NCBI RefSeq assembly: GCF_016863095.1
Contig: NZ_BOOF01000034.1
Location: 62,001 to 126,000, forward strand
Origin: Microbispora siamensis
GTDB taxonomy: Bacteria > Actinomycetota > Actinomycetes > Streptosporangiales > Streptosporangiaceae
Length of the DNA: 64,000 nt
Direction of reading: 5' to 3'
Both the position numbers and the translations under genes were made by a program. The notes below the pieces were generated by a model. The model saw only the letters and a list, made by a program, of their open reading frames with translations. It made no database searches and had not been told where the DNA came from. Of this stretch, positions 57,783-64,000 are shown piece by piece (the first letter of the stretch is position 1; every line of letters begins with the position of its first letter).

Positions 57783-58985
57783 ATGCTCTCCCCCGAGTCG
57801 GCCGTGACCGTCCGCGCCACCCTGCCCGTGATCGCGGGCGCGATCCAGGAGATCACCGCCCGCTTCTACGACACGATGTTCGCCGACAACCCGGAGCTGC
57901 TGCGCGACCTGTTCAACCGCGGCAACCAGGCCAACGGTGAGCAGCGCGTCGCACTGGCGGGCTCGATCGCCGCGTTCGCGACCGCGCTGGTGGAGCGCCC
58001 GGGGGAGCTTCCCGGCACGATGCTGTCCAGGATCGCCAACAAGCACGCCTCCCTCGGCGTCACCGAGGAGCAGTACGCCGTGGTGCACAAGTACCTGTTC
58101 GGCGCGATCGTCGAGGTGCTGGGCGACGCCGTGACGCCCGAGGTCGCCCAGGCGTGGGACGAGGTCTACTGGCTAATGGCCGAGACGCTGATCGGCCTGG
58201 AGCGCGACCTCTACCGCGAGGCGGGGCGGGGCTGGACGCGGGCCACCGTGGTCGAGCGGCGCGACGAGACGGCGGACGTCGCCTCCTTCCTCCTGCGCCC
58301 GGACACCCCGATGTCCTTCCGGCCGGGTCAGTACGTCAGCGTCCAGGTCACGCTGCCCGACGGGGCGCGGCAGATCCGGCAGTACAGCCTGTCGAACGCC
58401 CCGGAGCGCGGCGACTGGCGGATCACGGTCAAGCGGGTGCGCGGCGAGGACGCCCCCGAGGGCGAGGTGTCCGCCTGGCTGCACGAACATGTCCGGGCCG
58501 GTGACGTGCTCGCGGTCTCCGCGCCCTTCGGCGACCTGACTCTGCCCGAGGGCGACGGCCCGCTGCTGCTCGCCTCGGCGGGGATCGGGGTCACCCCCAT
58601 CCTGTCGATGCTCGACCACCTCGCCGCCACCGGTTCGAGCCGGCGGGTGATGGTCGTGCACGCCGACCGCTCCCCGGACGCCCACGTCCACCGCGAGGAG
58701 CTCGCGGACCTGGTCGCGGCCCTGCCCGGCGCCACCCTGCACCGGTGGTACGAGGACCTGCCCCCGGCGCAGGTGGGTGACGCAGCGCACGCCGCCGACC
58801 ATGTCGCCGCCGTGGGCCGGGCCGACCTGTCGGCGCTCGACCTGCCCGGAGACGTCGTGGCCTGCCTGTGCGGGCCGCTGCCGTTCATGCGGGCCGTGCG
58901 CGCGCAGCTGGTCGAGCTGGGCGTGCCCGCCTCCGGCATCCACTACGAGGTGTTCGGCCCCGACCTGTGGATCGCGGCCGCGTGA
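57783..58985 (+). CDS. hmp: Flavohaemoglobin / nitric oxide dioxygenase
   Basis: 400 residues: globin domain (ITARFYDTMFADNPELLRDL, proximal His in AVVHKYLFGAI), FAD domain (FRPGQYVSVQV, RQYSLSNAP) and NAD domain (LLASAGIGVTPILSML, CLCGPLPFMRAV). Oxidises nitric oxide to nitrate with NAD(P)H. GGAGG lies 5 nt before ATG 57783. Downstream of nsrR and carrying its motif. Confidence 0.93.
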   Translation: MLSPESAVTVRATLPVIAGAIQEITARFYDTMFADNPELLRDLFNRGNQANGEQRVALAGSIAAFATALVERPGELPGTMLSRIANKHASLGVTEEQYAVVHKYLFGAIVEVLGDAVTPEVAQAWDEVYWLMAETLIGLERDLYREAGRGWTRATVVERRDETADVASFLLRPDTPMSFRPGQYVSVQVTLPDGARQIRQYSLSNAPERGDWRITVKRVRGEDAPEGEVSAWLHEHVRAGDVLAVSAPFGDLTLPEGDGPLLLASAGIGVTPILSMLDHLAATGSSRRVMVVHADRSPDAHVHREELADLVAALPGATLHRWYEDLPPAQVGDAAHAADHVAAVGRADLSALDLPGDVVACLCGPLPFMRAVRAQLVELGVPASGIHYEVFGPDLWIAAA

Positions 58986-58995
58986 TCCGGTGACC

Positions 58996-59021
58996 GGCCC
59001 GCCGCTCGCCCGCGGCGGGCC
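58996..59021. terminator. Hairpin after hmp
   Basis: GGCCCGCCGC, loop tcgccc, and the exact complement, 10 bp after the hmp stop. It lies between convergent genes. Confidence 0.7.
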
Positions 59022-59053
59022 CTCTCACAGGGCCCTCTCACAGGGCCCTCTCA
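59017..59053. repeat. 13-bp tandem repeat, 2.9 copies
   Basis: GGGCCCTCTCACA twice, then GGGCCCTCTCA, starting in the right arm of the hmp terminator and ending before the methyltransferase stop. Probably replication slippage. Confidence 0.85.
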
Positions 59054-59063
59054 TCGGGTCCGG

Positions 59064-59873
59064 TCAGCGCAGCAGGCCGACGCCGGCGTAGCCGTCCACG
59101 CCGGGGATCCTCGGCAGCTTCGGCTCGTCGGGCTCGGGCCGCCACTCCTCGGTCACGACCAGACCCGGCTCCACCAGGTCGAACCCGTCGAAGAACCGCA
59201 GCAGTTCGGCGTGGGTCCGCGGGGTGACCGCCCCGGCGGAGGTGTTCTTGTACAGCTCGCGTCCCTCGCGGATCTTCTCCTCGTCGAGGTCGCCGTACGA
59301 CAGGTGGCTGACGGCCATCGCGCTACCGGGGGCGAGCCGGTCGCGCAGCGTGGCGACGATGCGCTCGGTGTCCTCGGTGCCGGGGATGAAGTGCAGCACG
59401 GCCACCATGAGCAGGCCCACCGGCTTGCCGAAGTCGATGTGCTCGTTGATCCGGGGGTCGTCGAGGATGGCCTCGGGCTCGCGCAGGTCGCCGTCCACGA
59501 CGATCGTCTGGCTGTTGTCGGCCAGCAGGGCCCGGCCGTGGGCGAGCACGATCGGGTCGTTGTCGACGTAGACCACCCGCGAGTCGGGGGCTTCGCCGAG
59601 CGCGACCTGGTGGACGTTCTCCTGCGTCGGCAGCCCGGCGCCGATGTCGAGGAACTGGCGGATGCCCTGCCGGGCCATGAGGGTCACGGCCCGGCGGATG
59701 AAGCGCCTGTTGGTCTGCACGCCCTCACGCGCGTTCGGGGTCAGCTCGATGAGCTTCTCGGCCGCCGCCCGGTCGACGGCGAAGTTGTCCTTGCCGCCGA
59801 GGAGGTAGTCGTAGATCCGGGCGACGCTGGGCACCGTCACGTCGATTCCCGGCGGGCCCTGCTCCTGGTTCAT
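59064..59873 (-). CDS. SAM-dependent methyltransferase, DUF574 family (second copy)
   Basis: 269 residues, paralogous to the protein at 33033: PSVARIYDYLLGGKDNFAVD, FLDIGAGLPTQENVHQVALG, VVYVDNDPIVLAHGRALLAD, GLLMVAVLHFIPG. Substrate unknown. ATG 59873. Confidence 0.9.
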   Translation of the reverse strand: MNQEQGPPGIDVTVPSVARIYDYLLGGKDNFAVDRAAAEKLIELTPNAREGVQTNRRFIRRAVTLMARQGIRQFLDIGAGLPTQENVHQVALGEAPDSRVVYVDNDPIVLAHGRALLADNSQTIVVDGDLREPEAILDDPRINEHIDFGKPVGLLMVAVLHFIPGTEDTERIVATLRDRLAPGSAMAVSHLSYGDLDEEKIREGRELYKNTSAGAVTPRTHAELLRFFDGFDLVEPGLVVTEEWRPEPDEPKLPRIPGVDGYAGVGLLR

Positions 59874-60003
59874 TGGTCCTGCCCTGATGCGCTCGTACGT
59901 TGATCAAAACGTAGCCGATTAATCCGGATTAGGCGCATCGAAGGGCGAATTGACCGGCACGCGCCAGAGGCGCGGCCGGCCAACCCGGAGCCCGGAGGGC
60001 TCC

Positions 60004-61461
<1,458 letters not shown>

Positions 61462-61860
61462 TCCCTGTTCGCTCCAGGTTCCGTGCCCGCTCGGGTGAAC
61501 AGCCCGGACACGGCTGCCGGCCGTGCGGGCGATGGAACCGTTCCCCCGAAGGCCGCGGGACCCGCCGAGCCGTACGGCGGGCACACACGCGGGCAGACGG
61601 AGTTCCGCAGCGGACACCTGAACTCCCTCACAGGAGAAAGGGAAGCGGCTGCGAGACACGACCGCGGCCGAGCCCGTGGCAACGAGAAAGCGCCGGCCGA
61701 TGCCCGCCATCACACATAAGAGAAGGGGAGACTGTCAAGTCACAAAAACATGACGGAAGGAAATTCCGATTACTGGTTGACGGGCTTCCCGGTGGTTGCC
61801 TATTTTGGAGAAACCGGTTGCATGAAACCGGTTACAGCGAGATGCGATAGCGTTTGGTCC
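61462..61860. other. 399-bp divergent regulatory region, GH1/LacI
   Basis: On the minus strand a perfect TTGACA box (61738-61733) lies in A/T-rich sequence and could drive the glucosidase with a leader of over 200 nt. The two AAACCGGTT operators are near the LacI side. No gene supported inside. Confidence 0.45.
61810..61833. promoter_or_regulatory. Two LacI-type operators GAAACCGGTT
   Basis: GAAACCGGTT at 61810-61819 and 61824-61833, direct copies 14 bp apart, each containing the self-complementary AACCGGTT with central CG typical of LacI sites. They lie 27-51 bp upstream of the LacI start. Confidence 0.65.
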
Positions 61861-62874
61861 GTGGCAACGATCAGAGAGCTGGCGCGCCTGTGCGGCGTGT
61901 CTCCCGCGACCGTCTCCCGCGTGTTCAACAACCCTGAGGTGGTGAACGCGAAGACCAGGGAGCAGGTGCTGCGGACGGCCCGCCAAATCGGCTACCTGCC
62001 CAACGAGTCCGCCCGCACGCTGGCCACCAAGAAATCCTTCATGGTCGGCCTGGTGTGGGACACCGACCACCGCCGCCCCGGCTGGCGGCACCCGTTCTTC
62101 CAGGAAATCCTCATCGGCCTGAAGACGGCGCTCAGCGGGCGGGGATATCACCTCCTCATGCTCGCGACGAGCGGGGAGAGGACCGAGGACGCCTACGTGC
62201 GCGCCGCGCGCAGGCACAACCTCGACGGCGTCGTGATGATCGACAGCGGCACCTGGGATCCCTCACTGCAGCGGCTGTCCGAATCGGGGGTGCCCTGCGT
62301 CAGCCTCGACCGTCCCGTCGAGGGCCCCCACGCCACGTACGTCACCTCGGACAACGTCGGCGGCGCCCGCCTGGCCGTACGGCACCTGCACGAGCGGGGA
62401 CGGCGGGCCATCGCCACGATCACCGGCCCGGCGCACACGCGGCCCGGCGCCGAGCGCCTGCGGGGCTACCAGGACGAACTGTCCCGGCTGGGGCTGCCGC
62501 GCCGGCCCGAGTTCGTGGTCGAGGGCGATTTCTACCTGTCGGGCGGCCACGCCGCGATGCGCCGCCTGCTGGAGGCCGACGAGCGGCCCGACGCCGTGTT
62601 CGTCGCGGGCGACGAGATGGCCGTCGGCGCGCTGCGCGCGATCGGCGAGGCCGGGCTGAAGGTGCCCGAGGACATCGCCCTGGTCGGGTTCGACGACATC
62701 GAGGTGGCCGCGCTCGTGCCGCCGGGCCTGACGACCGTCGCCCAGGACAAGGCCGGGTTCGGCACCGCCGCCGCCGAGGCGGTGGTCTCCATGATCAACG
62801 GCGCGGACGCCCCGCCGCCCCGGATCCTGCCGACGACACTCGTCGTGCGCGGCTCCAGCACGCCGCCGCTCTGA
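61861..62874 (+). CDS. LacI family transcriptional regulator
   Basis: 337 residues. HTH ATIRELARLCGVSPATVSRV with hinge helix NESARTLATKK, then a periplasmic-binding-type sugar domain (YVTSDNVGGARLAVRHLHER, VGFDDIEVAALVPPGLTTV). GTG 61861 marks the family start; a -10-like TAGCGT just before it and no ribosome-binding site suggest a leaderless transcript. Likely repressor of the beta-glucosidase. Confidence 0.9.
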   Translation: MATIRELARLCGVSPATVSRVFNNPEVVNAKTREQVLRTARQIGYLPNESARTLATKKSFMVGLVWDTDHRRPGWRHPFFQEILIGLKTALSGRGYHLLMLATSGERTEDAYVRAARRHNLDGVVMIDSGTWDPSLQRLSESGVPCVSLDRPVEGPHATYVTSDNVGGARLAVRHLHERGRRAIATITGPAHTRPGAERLRGYQDELSRLGLPRRPEFVVEGDFYLSGGHAAMRRLLEADERPDAVFVAGDEMAVGALRAIGEAGLKVPEDIALVGFDDIEVAALVPPGLTTVAQDKAGFGTAAAEAVVSMINGADAPPPRILPTTLVVRGSSTPPL

Positions 62875-62988
62875 CCCCCTCAGCCCGCCCGTGGGCCGGA
62901 CATCCCCGCCGGACGCGGACGGGCGTTCCGATTGAGGTTTCGCCCTCTCTGAGCGTTCTGGATCGTTGTGCTTCCGGAGGCGCTTATC

Positions 62989-63336
62989 GTGATGAGGCAC
63001 CCATCACCCTTGACCCTCCGGGGGACTTCCGTGTCCGAGCAGTCCTGGCCTGTCCGCATCCGTGCCGAGTTCGCGCAGCGCGTGCTGGACCTGCGGCACC
63101 AGCATCCGGGGGTCCTCGCCTCGCTGGACCAGCACATGACCGCCGTCAAGCACGCCATCGCGGAGCTGGGCGAACGGGTCGGGCCGGTCTCCCTGCTCGC
63201 CTACCTGATCGGCTACTGGGACGGCGCGCGGGAGAAGGGCTGGCGGGCACCGGGACCGGACCAGCCGCTCGACTTCCCCACCCTGCGCATGAGCGCGGTC
63301 TGCCTGATGCTCGACGCCGCGGCCGAACCGGCCTGA
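62989..63336 (+). CDS. Small conserved actinobacterial protein (unknown function)
   Basis: 115 residues, soluble and helical (VRIRAEFAQRVLDLRHQHPG, MTAVKHAIAELGERVGPVSL, YLIGYWDGAREKGW). Resembles short uncharacterised proteins of Streptosporangiales (DUF6401-like, from memory). GTG 62989 has GGAGG 8 nt upstream. A terminator hairpin follows. Confidence 0.6.
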   Translation: MMRHPSPLTLRGTSVSEQSWPVRIRAEFAQRVLDLRHQHPGVLASLDQHMTAVKHAIAELGERVGPVSLLAYLIGYWDGAREKGWRAPGPDQPLDFPTLRMSAVCLMLDAAAEPA

Positions 63337-63348
63337 CTCCATACAGCG

Positions 63349-63381
63349 GCGGGGCGCCCCTCCGGCTGAGGGACGCCCCGC
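63349..63381. terminator. Hairpin between convergent genes
   Basis: GCGGGGCG-CCCCTC and GAGGG-a-CGCCCCGC form a near-perfect stem around cggct, between convergent stops. Confidence 0.75.
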
Positions 63382-63394
63382 GCGACCGAAGGGC

Positions 63395-63988
63395 TCACCG
63401 GCGCGGCGACGGCGGCTCCTCCGGGGGATTCGGCCGGGAGGTGGGCCGTGCCACCTCACCCGGCGCGTCCTGCGGCATCGGGGCGCCCGAGGTGCCCGCA
63501 GCCGGAGGAATGGGGGTCGTCGGAGCGCCCGGAGCGGCCGGCGGAGTGCTCTCGGGGTACGCGGGCCGGCTCGCCCGCGCGCCCTCGCCGCCCTGCACAC
63601 CCGGGGTGTTCCCGCCGCCGTTCGGCGGCTGCGCGACGTTCTGCGCCTGCAGGGTGTTCGGCGGCTGCGCGGTGCTCTGAGACTGCGCGGTGCTCTGAGC
63701 CTGCGCGGTGTTCTGAGACTGCGCGGTGTTCTGCGGGTAGGCGGCGGAGGCCGGCTGGGCGAAGGCCCCCACCCGCTGCCGCGGCTGCTCCGCCCGTGAC
63801 ACGGCGGCGGTCTCCATCGCGTCGGCGCGGCCCCTGCTGTAGGCGGCTGCCTGGGCGCGGATGGTGTCGGTCTCGGCCTCGGCCCGGTTCAGCCAGCGCT
63901 CCCAGCGCTGCTGCATGGGCCGGACCAGGCCGCCGCCGACGCCGACGATGAGGATGCCGGCCATGGTGGCCAGGATGGCGATCAGCAC
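63395..63988 (-). CDS. Membrane-anchored Gln/Pro-rich protein (5' end may lie outside)
   Basis: 197 residues from GTG 63988; the frame stays open to the window edge, so the gene could be longer. One N-terminal transmembrane helix (LIAILATMAGILIVGVGGGL) is followed by a basic helical part (MQQRWERWLNRAEAETDTIR) and a long disordered tail of Gln/Ala/Pro with six-residue repeats (NTAQSQ, STAQSQ) and a Pro-rich end. Function unknown. Confidence 0.6.
   Translation of the reverse strand: MLIAILATMAGILIVGVGGGLVRPMQQRWERWLNRAEAETDTIRAQAAAYSRGRADAMETAAVSRAEQPRQRVGAFAQPASAAYPQNTAQSQNTAQAQSTAQSQSTAQPPNTLQAQNVAQPPNGGGNTPGVQGGEGARASRPAYPESTPPAAPGAPTTPIPPAAGTSGAPMPQDAPGEVARPTSRPNPPEEPPSPRR
63653..63737 (-). 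repeat. 18-bp tandem repeats coding NTAQSQ-type hexapeptides
   Basis: Four to five copies of an 18-bp unit around gtgctctgagactgcgcg, in frame within the Gln/Pro-rich gene. Expected to vary in copy number between strains. Confidence 0.75.
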
Positions 63989-64000
63989 GGGTGTCGTGAC

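Noticed and set aside
61462-61713. 84-residue N-terminal extension of the beta-glucosidase
   Set aside because: It is Arg/Ser-rich with no GH1 similarity, and the conserved fold begins a few residues after ATG 61461; it is probably the mRNA leader.
63653-63737. Short regular repeats considered as a CRISPR array
   Set aside because: The 18-bp units are adjacent without spacers and encode Gln/Ala-rich hexapeptides in frame.

Overview
The window is a piece of a high-G+C (about 70%) actinomycete chromosome. Two SAM methyltransferases of the DUF574 type, an XRE/DUF2690-type protein, several TetR, MarR and LysR regulators, frequent GTG starts and apparently leaderless genes suggest a filamentous actinomycete, perhaps of the Streptosporangiales. 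That placement is inference. No rRNA, tRNA or CRISPR array was seen.

Layout: 1-1.9 kb holds a polyprenyl diphosphate synthase followed by the start of a family 2B encapsulin shell protein (cargo plus shell). 1.9-4.5 kb is a drug-type ABC exporter with a divergent TetR and twin operators. 4.5-8.1 kb and 12.8-18.7 kb are two halves of a CoA-thioester catabolic regulon: MFS, VOC, DUF35 and thiolase-like proteins, an ADP-forming acyl-CoA synthetase, acyl-CoA dehydrogenase, TetR, MaoC hydratase and SDR. They are joined by a shared dyad TTCTAG-N9-CTAGAA and split by an unrelated block (hydrolase, IS630 debris, XRE membrane protein, secreted and membrane proteins). 18.8-27.4 kb has an MFS exporter with a possible seven-codon leader, two pirins with a MarR, and a four-gene operon (PRPP synthetase, HhH-GPD glycosylase, CapA, CBS-BON).

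27.4-29.7 kb is a decayed MMPL exporter gene interrupted by a TnpB element whose catalytic residues are intact. 29.7-42 kb carries a LigD-type polymerase, an MFS/TetR pair, a methyltransferase, an ACT membrane protein, an aldo/keto reductase with LysR, a GT39-type glycosyltransferase, an IMPase-like protein and an acyl-CoA ligase. IS debris (42.1-42.7 kb) then borders the most striking locus: a secreted RHS/YD-repeat protein of about 3557 residues (42.9-53.6 kb). Its tip is an array of twelve C-x(7-10)-C units always separated by exactly nine residues, followed by a hydrophobic glycine-rich domain. The tip is encoded in DNA of clearly lower G+C. A 59-codon two-helix membrane protein follows by 16 nt and is a candidate immunity protein. 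A membrane-anchored WD40 protein and a small membrane protein lie upstream in the same direction.

55.8-64 kb contains a PCMT-like methyltransferase, an isochorismatase-like hydrolase, an NsrR/flavohaemoglobin nitric-oxide detoxification pair, a second DUF574 methyltransferase, a GH1 beta-glucosidase divergent from a LacI regulator, a small DUF-type protein and a Gln/Pro-rich membrane-anchored protein at the window edge.
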